Assembly: GCF_000276665.1 (NCBI RefSeq)
Contig: NW_004955402.1
Location: 6,246,208 to 6,310,207, forward strand
Origin: Chinchilla lanigera
Lineage: Eukaryota > Chordata > Mammalia > Rodentia > Chinchillidae
Length of the DNA: 64,000 bases
Reading direction: 5' to 3'
The notes beneath the pieces were generated by a model. That model worked only from the letters and a program-made list of their open reading frames with translations, made no database searches and was not told where the DNA came from. The translations under genes and the position numbers were made by a program. Below, one piece after another: positions 36,655 through 49,391 of this stretch. Each line of letters begins with the position of its first letter. Positions within the stretch are counted from its first letter, which is position 1.

Positions 36655-37070
36655 AAATCATCAAGTCCTGGTTCTTTTGAACTTAGCAATGCCTTTCTCA
36701 GTTTATTTCTTTCCAACTGAATTTTATCATAAACAAATCCACATCCTTCACACTTTTCCTGTAAATGTCCTCTGCTTTATGTACAAGTTTTATTTTTTAT
36801 CCAATAGCAGAAGACACTTTAGCAAAAATATTCATCACTTTACACTCAAGAACATCTTTGTTTCCAATAATTTTGTCTCTTTTCCCTTTGAGACCTCCTC
36901 CCCCAAAACAACTTGAACATTTATATCTCTACCAACAAGCTCTCTAAGGCTAAGTGTCTCTATCAGGTAACATGCATTGTGTCATTACCCAATTCCAAAG
37001 CAATACACCTAATTTATTATAGTAGTACTATACTCTTGGTTCTAAAGTTTTTCTTATTTTCCTGAGATTG
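36655..37070. other. intergenic, no feature recognised
   Basis: Overlapping 60-79 codon frames at 36677-36947 have no domain. Confidence 0.4.
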
Positions 37071-37074
37071 ACTG

Positions 37075-37385
37075 TAATGCTTGATACATTGTATCAACTT
37101 GAGAAGTTTAGAAGTTTAACTAAGTGACTCTGCAGGGGCCAGGGTCCTCACTTTGTAAACATCCTCATCCTGTGCAAGAGCAGGACAAGGAGATGGTGTG
37201 AGTGGTACATCCGCCTCAGTAGGGTTACCCTGCTTACAGTATAAGGGAAGAAAAAAGGCTCGCTCTGCCCAGTTTTGCTCTTGCTGCTTTTGCTATCTTC
37301 TGCCACCTTGAAGTGCTGCCCTTGTGCCATGCCACACTTCCCTGAAGCCAGCTGATCACAGACTGAAAACTCTATAAACATGAAA
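37075..37385 (+). mobile_element. MaLR-like LTR, sense (second subfamily)
   Basis: The head 'ttgatacattgtatcaactt' and 'actaagtgactctgcagg' equals the LTR head at 13407-13499. The 3' part 'gctgcttttgctatcttctg', 'tgccatgccacacttccc' and 'cacagactgaaaactctat' follows the ORR1/MT-like pattern. The last part of the LTR (tail with AAGACA) is missing, so it is truncated. Confidence 0.7.
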
Positions 37386-37389
37386 ATGC

Positions 37390-37885
37390 CATAATGTCTT
37401 GGAAAAGATAATGTGTCTGAAGAAGAGGATTCTATATAACGAAACCCATGCTTCTAAAACTAATAAATAATGAGAACAATTGATGCTGTAGAAAATCCAT
37501 TTCTTGCAATACTAAGATTCTGAGGTATTGTTGTTAGCTTATACAATAATATGACAGTAAGGTAATACTATACATTAATACTATTATTTAACCATTTGCA
37601 TTTGTTGCATTAATTAAACATGTGCTCTGATCCAGGCACACTCTTATCGGCTCTAAAATTCCCAATCAAGAAAATGCACTGAGATGAAACAGCATGGTGG
37701 AGATGGAAGTGGAAACAGCCATAGTCCAGATATATTTCTAGGGAATGGAGCAACAGTATTTGCTAAGGCATGAAGATGAAATACAATAGACAAAGAGGAC
37801 TTCAGGATGATTCCACAGATTTGGGGCTGCATATTTGAAATAATGAATTCACGTTCAAGAAAAAAAAAAAAAGGAGAAAGAAACA
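37390..37885. other. intergenic, no feature recognised
   Basis: AT-rich. Contains an A run at about 37860-37872 next to the following L1 fragment. Confidence 0.4.
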
Positions 37886-37889
37886 CAAG

Positions 37890-38345
37890 GTAGTAGCCCT
37901 TCCAGATATTAAAACAACATAAAAACACGCACTTAAAAATTGGGGTCTGGCCCAAGAGTGGACAGAATGATGAGTGGACAAATAAAAGAACCAGCAACTG
38001 ACCCAAGCACATGGAGGAACTGAATATCTGATAAACTTGTCATCTCAAATGACTACAGGAAACACCCCATTGGTAACAAATGGTAATGTTCAATTAGAAA
38101 GGATGAGATTGAAGTCACACTTTATGCCACTTACCAAAATAAATTCCAAATGAAATGTAAAGGAATAAAACGTTAAAAACTTTTAATATTAGGGGGAAAA
38201 TCAATAAATTCTAAGGTAGTGGTAGTAAAAAATCTTTCTAAACATGATTCAAAGTCTAGAAGCAGAAATGAGGCATTCATAAAATTGTATAAACAAACAC
38301 GAGTATCAGAACACATGAAGAAATAGAATTTTATAGGCAACTTAC
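37890..38345 (+). mobile_element. old L1 ORF2 3' part, sense
   Basis: 'cccttccagatattaaaaca', 'caaaataaattccaaatgaa' and 'ctttctaaacatgattcaaa' occur in the order of the C-terminal region of ORF2 in old mammalian L1 elements. Decayed coding sequence with many stops. Confidence 0.65.
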
Positions 38346-38349
38346 CCCA

Positions 38350-39262
38350 CAGGACAAAGACCAAATCCCCGGTAGAAGAAGGGGCAAAACAGAAAAATGT
38401 ACTACACTCATGTTTGAATGATCTAAAGTGATTTTCAACATTATTTTTACCTTTGACAACTCCGATGTGCAGGTTTTTTTACCCACATATGATATTGTAA
38501 TGGAAAATGTTGGCTTATAACTGTACTCATTTACCTAACCTGTAACAGTTCCTTTTTTTTTAATTATTATTCTTCCTTGGGGTTTATACTTAAGAATTTC
38601 CACAAATAAGTACTTTGCTATTGATCTTAGTTTTAAACCAAGGTAGCTACTTATTGGATCTATTAACAGGTTGTTTATGATGGCATGTAATGCTCACAAC
38701 TCTGAGATAACACCCAAAGGAATAATTAGCCATTTGCTTTAATTCCTTAATACATTGTACTTCCTCTTTCTGATAACCTCTCTTGCTTCCCAAAGGGACT
38801 ACTGACACTTCTGATGGTGTCTAAGCATCAACTTTTAAAGTAAAGTCATTGAAAAGAGTGCCCTGCATGTGAAAGACACATTAGGACTTGAATATCGAAT
38901 GATTACCTTATTTCTGGAAGACACTATTGTGGGCAGAAACCCTTGCATTACATTCAGACTTAAGTTATTACAAAACTTCTCTAACAGAGCCTGGTCCATT
39001 TCATTTATGAGTTATTGGTTGGGCATTCAAATACCCCTACATAACACAGGTCATGCTAAGTAAATGCTTACAAATGAATGAAAGGTAGAAAGAAATAACC
39101 CTTGCACTGTGTGCCCACCGGGATCCCAGTCACATCACTGACCACATAGACTTGCATGTTAAGTTGGTCATTTTATCCCAATACATGGTAGATGAGCATC
39201 TTTTTTAAATAAAAGCAGTGGGACCACGGGGTGGAGGGAATGAAGAGGGAGAGAAGAGGACA
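38350..39262. other. intergenic, no feature recognised
   Basis: Nothing recognised up to the target site of the L1 at 39281. Confidence 0.4.
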
Positions 39263-39265
39263 TTT

Positions 39266-40461
39266 AAAAATCTAAGATGTGTTCTCTAATGAAGAGATAC
39301 TAATGGTGAATAAATACATGAAAAAAAGTTCAACGTCATTAGTCATTCTAGAAATGCAAATTGAAACAACACTGAGATTCCATCTCACCCCCGAAAGAAT
39401 GGCTATCATCAAGAAATCAACCAATAACAAATGCTGGAGAGGCTGTGGGGAGAAAGGAACCCTACTCCACTGCTGGTGGGAGAGCAGATTGGTGAAACCA
39501 CTGTGGAGATCAATTTGGAGATTCCTCACAAAACTAGGATTAGAAGTCCCATTTAACCCAGCTATTCCCCTTCTGGGTATTTTCCCAGAAGAGTTAAAGA
39601 CGTCATACCACATTGAAATATGTGCACCCATGTTTATAGCAGCACAATTTGTTATAACTAAACCTTGGAAACAACCCAGATGCCCTTCCACTGAAGAATG
39701 GATAAAAAAGATGTGGTATTTTTATACAATGGAGTATTACTCAGCTATTAAAAAAAGATAAACTGGAGGTTTTTGTAGGTAAATGGATACAGCTAGAGAC
39801 CATACTCATAAGTGAAATAAATCAGACCCACATGTGTAAACATCATATTGTCTCTTTGGTGTAGGAAACTGAAAGACTAGGTAAAACTCAAAACATACAA
39901 TAGATGATAGGAAAGGGTAAGAAATTGCTCAAAGGAAGGAACAACTGGGATGAGGAAAAGAAGAAAAAAGAAAGGAGGCAAAACATAAATATATATATGA
40001 ATATCTGCGATGACTGTATTGCTGTTGTCTGATGGTGTATTGAAATGAACAGTTAATGCTCACAGATTGTGCGTGCTTGTGTCTGGTGGTCTGAGCAACT
40101 GATTTGAAGGTAACAATATGCAATGGAATTACAATGGTGAACTCCTACCATCTTGTCTAGTGAAACTCTGTATTATCTCTAAGGTTTTATTGAAGAATTA
40201 TTTCCTTATTCTCTTTAATGGTTTGAGCAATCTTTCATTCTTACATGTGATAATCTGAGCAATGTAGTTGAGGATAGCAATATGCAATGTACCAACCACT
40301 GTTTATTTGTATTGATTTGTCTTGAGACCCTGTATCACTTTGAATGTTTTTGCTTTGATTTGTTTATGTTCCTGATACTGGTATGCTGCTACTGTTCTAT
40401 TTTTTTGTTTGTTTGTTTCTCGTGTACTATTTTCTTTAAAATAAAAAAAAATCTAAGATGT
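39266..40461 (+). mobile_element. 5'-truncated L1 with 15-bp TSD
   Basis: The insertion (39281-40446, 1166 bp) is flanked by perfect 15-bp duplications AAAAATCTAAGATGT at 39266-39280 and 40447-40461. It is a classic target-primed reverse-transcription product with a short A-rich tail (40440-40446). It contains the ORF2 C-terminus, open to 39761, and a 3'UTR of about 690 bp holding a direct duplication of about 164 bp (40091 and 40255: 'ctgagcaa' ... 'caatatgcaatg'). Confidence 0.92.
39281..39761 (+). pseudogene. L1 ORF2 C-terminal fragment, still open
   Basis: About 160 codons without a stop. Landmarks in order are '[20 protein letters not shown]', '[16 protein letters not shown]', '[14 protein letters not shown]', '[11 protein letters not shown]' and '[19 protein letters not shown]', then the stop. 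This is the cysteine-rich C-terminal segment of ORF2 after the reverse transcriptase. Lack of stops agrees with a young insertion. The endonuclease and reverse transcriptase are absent, so there is no enzymatic function. Confidence 0.9.
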
Positions 40462-43455
40462 ATTATGCACATGTTCCAATTTCCCACCATAAATGTAACC
40501 TTTACACACTGCCAACATGTACTGAGAAAAACAAAATTTAAGAAAAACAAAATCAACACGTTACGGTATTTTTATGACAGGAAATAGGAAGATGTTTAAG
40601 AAAAGCACAACTGTTATGTACGATGACCAGCAATGAGCCTGGTGTTCATGAGCTAATCCAGGTGCCTCAATGATTTGATTCCTAGCTGCGCATTTAAAGC
40701 ATCCCAGAGGCATCTTTCTGCCATGGAGAAGAGCAAAATCGTGCAAAACATTTAAATCAGAGGTATTTAACACATGTTACACAGAATTAAAAATGCATAG
40801 AGTTGGCGTCATATTGTGAATAACTTCATTTTAAGAAAAACAACATGATAAAGCTAGTATTTGTATATATCGTGTAGCTTGAAATGTTGTGGCTAGTACT
40901 GTCAATAGTGGATCAACAGACAGGTTGTGTTTTGCAAAAGTAATTATTGGTTTCTTGACAACTCCTTTTAGAAACTTTCCCTTTTAATCAAGCCCCATTA
41001 TATGCTTTGAGGACATATTAAAATACCAACTTTTGATGACCTACCACACTTACTTCTCACTAAACTTATTTTAGAATATGTGTTTTAAAGAATCACGAAG
41101 AAATGTGCATATAAGCCAATAGTCCATGATGAATATATTCCTTATGTACCACACATACTACTAAAAATGTTTACAAAAAACAAAAATATAAATACAATGA
41201 TACTTTTTATTATGGCAGAATAAATGGCCTTCGGGCAATTTCATATCTGTTTTGCAGTTGCTTCAAGAAGTCTACTCTTTGCTTACAAAGAATGACATTA
41301 TGGCCATTATATACCATCTACCCTATTATCCAATAGATATTACATTCTTATTCACTTAGATTATTACATCCTTCTCAACTCTACTGAAAAATGCTTTGAA
41401 AATCTGCCTAAACTATGGATTTATCACACTGCTTGTAGAAAATGACTATTTTGACCAGGAGAATATCTGTCCTACATTAAGAAAAAGAAAGAAAACAGTT
41501 CCTTAATATCTGCAAAAATCATTGAAATGGCTGTGTAAAAATCACGTACTGCATTATATTATTTAAGTTGCTCTGAATGTTTATCACAGCTTTAGTGATT
41601 TTAGATAAATATATGACACAATATTAACACAGCTAAGCTAATGTTTCTCCAAAAGTGGGCCACACATTACTGATGAAAAAGAATATTCTTAAATAATACA
41701 GAAATCGACATTGCCCAATAATCTGTACAGTATTGATAAGGAAGCTGGGAAGACAGTGAGGACATCATGAAGGGGAGGTGGGAGAAGAACGACTCAAGTT
41801 AGATCATGACAGAAGTGTAAGTGAGCAGCTACCTGAAATAGTGAAGCAGATAGAAAGCTCTTCAAAAGAAACTGAGACTTCAGCTCAAGAGGTTTTGAGG
41901 AAGAAAGCTAAAAATGCCAGCATACTTGGGCTACCTTTGATAAAGTACAAGCAGTATGAGATAAGCTATGGAAGCAGCTGTTTAGTTTTCAAACAAAATT
42001 TGGGGGAATATGATGAATTCAGGACTTGCTAGGTCTTTAAATCTTTTGGAGGAAAAATACTTCAAAATAGTAATAGCTTATGCGCAAAAACCACATTCAC
42101 AGCGCAATGCACTCTCAGGGAAAAACCTAGGTTGCAACCGTGTGCCCCATGTCAACAATCAGAATGGCTTGCAGCAAGGTTTGCAGACTGCCTCACACAC
42201 AAAAAGGCTTCTATGAATATGAGCACTGATTCCTTACAGAAGGAGTAATAGGGTGTCTAAGAGGGCATCAAAGAATATTTTAATTTCATGGCAAGCTAAT
42301 CCCTGATGCAAAGTAGACAGAAATTGCTATTGAAGAATTTGTGCTTGAGGTAGCTGCATAATAAGTGGATTATGATCTAATGCCATGAATGGCTTTAAAT
42401 GTTCATGTATAATCTATACTAGCCCAGACTAAGGAGTGGAGCCAGAGTCCAGGAAGAAAGAATATTTTCCGGGCCCTATACATCCAAGAAGAGAACCAAG
42501 AAATCCAAACCTGCACACATAGACCATTTCTCCCACAAAATGAAGAATCAACTCAGTTTCAAACCCTAGAGTGCAAAGGAAAGAGCTAAGAAATTGGGAG
42601 GATAATGCTCAGAAACAGAGCTGAGTCTACACCACAGCATGCCTTGCTGCCCCAGACCAGGTCAACTGGCAACATATGTCTGTGTGGATTTCAGAACTGC
42701 TATGGGCCACTTGTATTCCATTCCAGCTCACTTTTGAAAAAAACTGTCTATCGCAGTCTCCCTATTTCCGTCTCACCTTTGTGATGTAGAGCCACTTCCT
42801 GATCTGAGCATTAAAATGGCCTGGCACTGTCTGCTTTTGCAGTTTTGTAAGTGCTAACCCACCTCGAATGTTCCCATAAGATGTCCAGCTACCAGAGTGA
42901 AGAGAACCATGTAGGCAGACTACATGAATCAGCCTCATAGAGAGGGAGAGACCCCATACCTACACTGGAGTGAGGAGGAGCTCAACTGCTTCATCGCAAA
43001 ATGGAAGTGATTCATACAAGGTGTCCTCCAGGCACCAGAGAAGACACCTTGGACCTCCAGCCCCACCCACCCCTCATGGCTGCTTCGTAAATTCCTTAAC
43101 TAAGAAGATCAGATGATCCAGCCACCTGGTCACACCATAGAGTTCTGAAAGTAAGAGAATGGTGGCTGTTTTCAGAGTCACTTATGATGAAGCAATAAAG
43201 CAAATGCAACTGTTACACAACCGTGATCCTCCCAAGGTGCTGCTCTGGAGGAAACATCCATAATCAATCCACCCACACTGTAGATTCACCATCAAACTTC
43301 AGATCTACCCACTCATGCCTCAGTCCAACATACTGAAACAGGGATGTTTTAGGAGAAAAAATGTCAATAATGTGGGTTTCCATTGATTATTATTAAATAT
43401 TGAATTCACAACCATACTGCAGCATTGCTTTTTCATTAGTACTTTAAATGATGAT
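40462..43455. other. intergenic; moderately complex, no gene recognised
   Basis: 40870-41640 is AT-rich. 41770-42220 carries two overlapping frames (84 and 68 codons) in less AT-rich sequence, and 42420-43360 is similarly richer, perhaps an old retroposed or ERV-internal sequence. I cannot assign either. No splice-consistent exon chain seen. Confidence 0.35.
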
Positions 43456-43457
43456 TC

Positions 43458-43650
43458 CTAATCTGGTATGATGGTGTTTTCCTGTAATCCCAGCACTCTG
43501 AAATTGCAGAAGAATTATAGCTATAACCCCAGCCTGAGAAATTTAGCAACTTACTGAGACCCTGTCTCAAAATGAAAAAAATATAAAAAGGGAGAGTCGA
43601 TGTAGTTCAACTCAAAGGCCCTGGGTTCAATCATCAATACTGAGAAAAAA
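43458..43650 (+). mobile_element. B1-dID-like SINE
   Basis: A B1 part ('ggtatgatggtg', 'tgtaatcccagcactctg', 'tactgagaccctgtctcaaa') is fused to a degenerate ID part ('gatgtagttcaactcaaagg', 'ccctgggttcaatc') with an A-rich end. The fusion is a chimeric SINE type reported from squirrel- and dormouse-like rodents. Old copy. Confidence 0.75.
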
Positions 43651-43654
43651 ATCA

Positions 43655-45420
43655 TGTCTAGTGGTTGACAGTCATTGAATATTTTTAAAAATATTAACTA
43701 CACATAATTGTGAATGGAGATCAGATCTGTCATTGGTAGTTCCTGGTTTTTCTATTGTATACTATTATTTATTAACCCCATCATGTTTAAATGATTTAAA
43801 AGAAATTTTAAAGCATGAAGGCAAAAGAGAATGATAAGAATGTGATTAAATCAGTCACGTCTTTGATGAGTTCCCAGGACCAAACAAATAAGCTACTTAG
43901 TGTTTTGTAAATGTCATCTACAAAGAAAACTAAAACATCATTAAAATGTATAGCAATAGTTCAAATTTCCTATTTTTATGAACTGTCAGTGAAATTTTTT
44001 CTCTTCCGCTTTCTCCTGCCTTTGACTTACAAATCAGGTCTACCCTTCCCAATTTGCCCAGGGTGCAGATTCACATTGGCACCGTTCATTTTGGATGTCT
44101 ACCACTGTCAGATGCGATGGTGGAGGGAAGAAAATAGAAGGAGTTGTGCACTGGTTCCTAGAAATTCCACAGGAGGTGACCTGCATCATTCCACTCACCA
44201 AAATGAGCCACATGACTTCATTTCAGGACAGGTGAGGTGACCATGTGCAGGAACACTAAGAACCAAGATGTGAGATCCCCAAGGATGTCATGTTTTCCCT
44301 ACACATCAAGTTGGCTAACAAAGAAAATAATCTAATCATGACAGACTTAGAAATATGCATATCCACTTGCTCAGACAAAGTTGAAGTGTTTTTCTTACCT
44401 AAACTATTTATATAATTTTTGATGAATTTGCCATCAAAACCATTTGGACTTTTATAAAAGGCACTGGAAAGATTTGAAAATTTTCTTTGTAAACATTTTC
44501 CCTGTTGGGAGGCACTAGTGAGTAGGTAAGAAATCTTTAGGACATGTAGGCAAAGATAGCATGATTCCCAAGAATTCATCCTCAATATCCTATTGCACCA
44601 GAGACAAAGAGTTATTTCCTCTTCTGACTCCACACTCACTTGATTCTTTAGTCAACACAAAATCTTTAAAAAGCAAAACTCTTACTATAGAATCTCATCT
44701 TCACTTTCTACTAAGCCAAATGTAGCTTTATCTTTTACTAATCAAAAATATTACCATTTTTCTCATCGGGTAATATGATGTTACAAATGCAATTTTGCAA
44801 ACTGATTAGGTTTAGCATTACTTAAAAATTCTTTAGCATAAAAACTTCATTTTAATTATGTTTACACTTACAGTTACTTCCTATTTATGTCAAGTGAGAT
44901 ATTTTTAAATGCAGGCAGGATATAAGTTGTTTTGAATACATGAGTGCTAATAAAAGTTAACAAAATGTATAGTAAACATACAAATAGGACAGAGACAGCT
45001 AAAATTGTTCAAAGGTCATACAAACACTGATATTTGGATAGCAGATGCCATGAATGGATTACAAATTATTATTCTGAATTTAAAAGTAAAATAGTTATCT
45101 TAACAACATTTTGAGTGTAAAGTTATGTTCCATTCACTGAAACTTTGAATCATAAACAAATTTTTGAAATGTTAAGAGTTGTGAAGTTCTATTTCTACTT
45201 CTTTTTTTAAAACTGTATATCATGATCTTATAGGAATACTCAAAATGTTACTGAGAGTAGAAGTCATAAACAAAAGAAAATATTCTCTCTTACGAAGAAG
45301 AAACAAAAGGTAAAAACTTTTTCTATGAACAAATGAAACTAGTAGTATAAATAAAACAAATTAGCTTCTATCTTAAAATATTTTTGAAACAATGGAAGTA
45401 TATTACAATAAAATAATTTA
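43655..45420. other. intergenic, no feature recognised
   Basis: The frames at 43911-44240 (109 codons) and 44639-44256 (127 codons, minus) have no recognisable domains. They sit in moderately complex sequence and are not called. Confidence 0.4.
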
Positions 45421-45424
45421 CCTA

Positions 45425-45530
45425 AAATTAATTGAGTGTGTGCTTACTTATACAACACTGGGGAGAGAGAAGTGGGGATTGAACTCAGCACATTGTACAA
45501 ATGAACATTTTTATGACCAAGTGTTTGTCA
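45425..45530 (-). mobile_element. old ID-like SINE fragment, antisense
   Basis: 'ggggattgaactcagcacat' and 'tgtacaaatgaac' correspond to the antisense B-box region of ID-type SINEs. Diverged; boundaries uncertain. Confidence 0.45.
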
Positions 45531-45534
45531 CTAC

Positions 45535-47300
45535 CTAAACAAATAAATCATTATCAGTGAATTTTAAATTATTACATTTACTATCACTCTAAGTTACCTT
45601 TGGAGGATGCACAAGATAAGTAAGTACTTCTTTCCAAATAATTTTCTGCCAAGAAAGTTTTCTTGCAGACACATCTGGCCTTAAGACAAGACAGGCAACA
45701 CCTCACTTGAATTTATTTTAAAGATGATGAAAAGTCCTCTGGCTCCCAAGAAATTATAGTGAAAGTTTTGCTTCTTTTGGTTTATGATGTGAAAGTTTAT
45801 TTAAACTTAAACAATCCTAAGAAGAAAATATTCTAGCCTATTCAGTGTTATTGATATCAATTATTTGTATCCTTTTATTGTTTGTAAGTCATTAGCAAGG
45901 GTCAGGTTGCTAAGGAAAGCATAGGATCTAAAGTGTAAGCTGAATATTAGAGAGAAAAGCAAGGAATATGAGAATATTAAAAATGTTGTTCAGAGGCAAA
46001 TTTGAAAAATTTTGCAATTCTACCTACATGTAGCCCATCAGAGAATCTAAAATCAATTTCTAGAGCCACTAGTGCCTGGAAGATTCCTGAAGACTCAGAT
46101 CTGGAGTCTCAAAACTGTGGGAGCCAGTGCATCGGGTTTCCAAAGTGCACTGTTAGCATCACCATCATGAAGCAAAGAGTTTACTCTCACCTTCCCAGGC
46201 TCAAGAAGGACATTCTTTACCAATGTACTTTCCCTAGTGAGAATTTAGACCCTGCCCCTCTGACTACACTCTCAAATCTAGGATCCCTGACCCCTATCCA
46301 AAGCTATATTTCCAGTAGGTGATTTTGGCACACTATTAAATACCAATCTTTACACACAGCTAGAAAAATCCTTGTTAACACAACAATCTAAAGAATCATG
46401 TATTCAATGGAAGAAAAGTATTTGTTGAGTTGCAGCCTACCAAGCTTGCCATTATAACTATTGATCTGTGGATTCAGGGAAAGGTCTTCAGGAGGAGAAC
46501 CAACAAACTGTACCATGGATACAGGAATTTCTTTTCAAGTTAAAGGATGAAAACCACAGAAAGAAATAGAAAAGTGCTAGGGCATTCAAAATGAAACATA
46601 TGCAAATGCAGGCCTGAAGGAAATGAAGTATACAATTTGTGTACACATAACATGGATAAAATTATGAAAATAACAACTGCTACTAAAGGTATGTACTTCT
46701 GTCAGATGATGGGAGTGAGGGTTCTCGCTGTTAGAGTGAGAATTTCCAGGTAAGGAAGGAGTGGATTGGAAAATACCCAAGTGCCAGTGGATTAAAGTTG
46801 GAAGCATTTATTAGAACATGTTTACTCTAATGTAGATATAAATGGTTAAAATTAGATATGAACATATTTTAATATGCTTTGGTTATGGTCTTTTATACCA
46901 TTCATAGAGTAAAAAAAAAAAAAAAATGTAGCTCTTGATTCCAAGACCAGAGTCAGAAATATATAAGATGAGCTTTGCACATTTTACAGTATTGCAAAGT
47001 AAGGAAGTGCTCAAACAACAAATTCCCCACGAACCGTAGTGAAGGAAACTTGTTAAAGAGCACAGGAACTAGAGCAATATGAGCAAGACACTGAGTAGAG
47101 CAGGATTGGGTGATGCCCCTATGCATGCATACTAATAAAAACAAATGATTGTATGAATCAATACCCAGGTACAAATAGATAGTTCTGCTGTGCACAAAAC
47201 CTCCAAGGAATTTATGCCGATACACTGCCCTCAGCGTGGTGGAGCATGAAGCTCACACTGCTGAACTGCAGCTTCCAAGAAAGCATACATCAGCAAAAAG
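45535..47300. other. intergenic, no feature recognised
   Basis: Contains a 16-A run at 46911-46926 and an uncalled 106-codon frame at 46002-46322 without a domain. Confidence 0.4.
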
Positions 47301-47469
47301 AGTAATTTTCAGTGGAAAAATCTGACCAACAGTGTCTCAGCCAGATGATCAAGGATTACATACAGTGGCAAGTGGTTTTAATGGTCCGCATTCCTGATGA
47401 GAATGTCACTTTATCTCTGCGACATTTTCTCCCTCAAAAAGGAGTAACCTGATTCTAATAATGTGAACA

Positions 47470-47860
47470 TCATCAAATTCCAACAAAGGTGTAGCCTGCA
47501 ATCTACCTGGCCTCTGATCCTCGAAGTTTTAAAGTCATCAAAAGTAAAGGGATATCTGAGAAACCATCACCACCAAGAAAGGTCTAAGGAGACATCACAT
47601 CCAAAGATTTAATGTGTCCTCTCTGGAACAAAAGAAGGATAGTAGGTTCAACGCAAGGATATGTACATACAGCATAGACATTAATTAATAATAATATACC
47701 AATATTGTTTGATTAGTTCATATACCATATGAATGAGAGATATTAATAGAAGACACTGGGTTTTAGTACTTTGGAAGGCAACGTGTTACTTGTTGTCATT
47801 TTTTGTTAATCTAAAACTATGCCAAAATTGAAAATTTATATAGAAATAAAACCGGGAAGA
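47470..47860 (+). mobile_element. old L1 3' end, sense (tentative)
   Basis: 'gtcatcaaaagtaaaggga', 'tctgagaaaccatcacc', 'ttaattaataataatatacc' and 'gttaatctaaaactatgcc' followed by an A-rich end resemble the 3'UTR of old mammalian L1 elements. Decayed; the left end may extend to about 47300. Confidence 0.5.
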
Positions 47861-47864
47861 TTTT

Positions 47865-48245
47865 TAAATTAGATAAGTACATGAAACCTGCACTTGACAG
47901 TCTACTGGCTGAGAGGGAGGAAATGTAACTGAAATTTTTCATTTTTACTGAACAAGGCAAGTCGCTGTCTTTGTAATAGCTTCCTGCCCATTTAACAAAG
48001 AAAATCAGTCCTTAAGAATCTAACCTTTTGACAAACATATCTGACCATCATTCATATTTGTGAAAAATTAGAAACATCTTAACTGTCCAAAATTGGGGAG
48101 ACCCACTGATGAACACAGCAAACAACATGCATGTTTATAAAGAATTTCAAATTATATGGGAAATTATAAGGGAGAATGCTTATGAAAGAATTTATTGATA
48201 AGGCAGAATCTAGATTCTAGACTTCTTACATGTTCTATGTTTTGA
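47865..48245. other. intergenic, no feature recognised
   Basis: Short stretch before the Tigger element, nothing recognised. Confidence 0.4.
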
Positions 48246-48997
48246 AGTGCAGGTATACTGTGATTTACTGCCCTTCACTTTGTTAGATGCCACAGATATT
48301 GTACTTTTAATACACTGAAGGTCCGTGACCACCCTGCACTGAGCAAGTCTGTTGGCAGCGTTTTTCCAACAACATGCATTCACTTCCTGGCTCTGTGTCA
48401 CATTTGGATGATTTCCAAAATAGTCCAAACTTTTGTAGTATTATTATTGTATGTTATGGTGACTTGTAAGCAAGGATCTTTGATGCTCTTCGTAATTATT
48501 CAGGGATGCCACGGATCATGCCCATATAAGCCAGCAAGCGAAAGTGACGAGTGTTGCACAGGTTCTGACTGCTTCAAGAACAGACCGTTCCTTCCTCTCT
48601 TTCTCTCCGTGGCCTCCAATTCCCTGAGAGACAACAGTATTGAAATGACATTAATTAGTAAACCTACAGTGGCCCCCAAATGTTCAAGGGAGAGAAGAGT
48701 TGCACAACCACTCATTTTAAATCAAAAGCTAGAAATGATTAATCTTAGTGAGGAGGGCATGCTGAAAGCTGAGACAGACAGAAAGCAAGGCCTCCTGTGC
48801 CAAACAGTTAGTCAAGTTAGAAAGGCAGAGGAAACATTCTCAGAGGAAATTACAAGTGTTACTCCAAAGGACACATGAAGTGAAACAGGGTTCCTGTCAT
48901 TATGGAAAGAGCTCTAGCAGTATGGGTGCAAGCTCAAACCAGCCACAGTATTTCTTTACACTTCAGTCTGTGCAAGCCTTTTACTCCCCCATTCTTT

Positions 48998-49095
48998 TTT
49001 TTTTTTTTTTGGTTTTTCTCCGGTACCAGGAACTGAACTCACGACCTTGCACTTGCCAGGCAGGCGCTTTGCCGCTGAGCTAAATCCCCAGCCCC
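48998..49095 (-). mobile_element. ID SINE, antisense, 16-bp TSD, inside Tigger
   Basis: On the minus strand: GGGGCTGGGGATTTAGCTCA head (A box TAGCTCAGCGGC), 'gcctgcctggcaagtgcaag', B box GAGTTCAGTTCC, a CCGGAG end and an A tail of about 19. Flanked by TACTCCCCCATTCTTT at 48982-48997 and 49096-49111, a perfect 16-bp TSD. tRNA-derived and L1-mobilised. Little decay, so a late arrival. Confidence 0.95.
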
Positions 49096-49391
49096 TACTC
49101 CCCCATTCTTTGAAGGTTGAATGAGCTGAGGAAGTTGGAGAAGTTTGAAGTAAGTCAAGGTTGGTTCATGAGCTTTAAGGAAAGAAGACATTTCCCCAAC
49201 ATAACACCACAAGAGGAAGCAGCACGGGCTGATGTAGAAGATACAGCAAGGTATCCAGAAGATTGTGCTGAGATCCTCAACGAAGATTTTCAATGTAGAC
49301 AAAACGGTCATCATATGGGAAGAAGATGCCATCTGGAACTCTCATAACTAAAGAAGAGTCAATGATTGACTTCAAACTTCTCTGTCTTGTT

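Noticed and set aside
43911..44639. Pair of 109- and 127-codon frames as possible exons
   Set aside because: No recognised domains and no consistent splice sites linking them to other coding blocks.
48408..48878. 156-codon frame with a hydrophobic N-terminus that looks like a secreted or membrane protein
   Set aside because: The first part is Tigger1 5' non-coding sequence and the second part is the transposase N-terminus. The apparent signal peptide is incidental.
48998..49095. tRNA gene (A and B boxes, tRNA-like head)
   Set aside because: Has a poly(A) tail and target duplications and recurs at several places. It is an ID SINE, not a tRNA gene; the same applies to the other ID copies.
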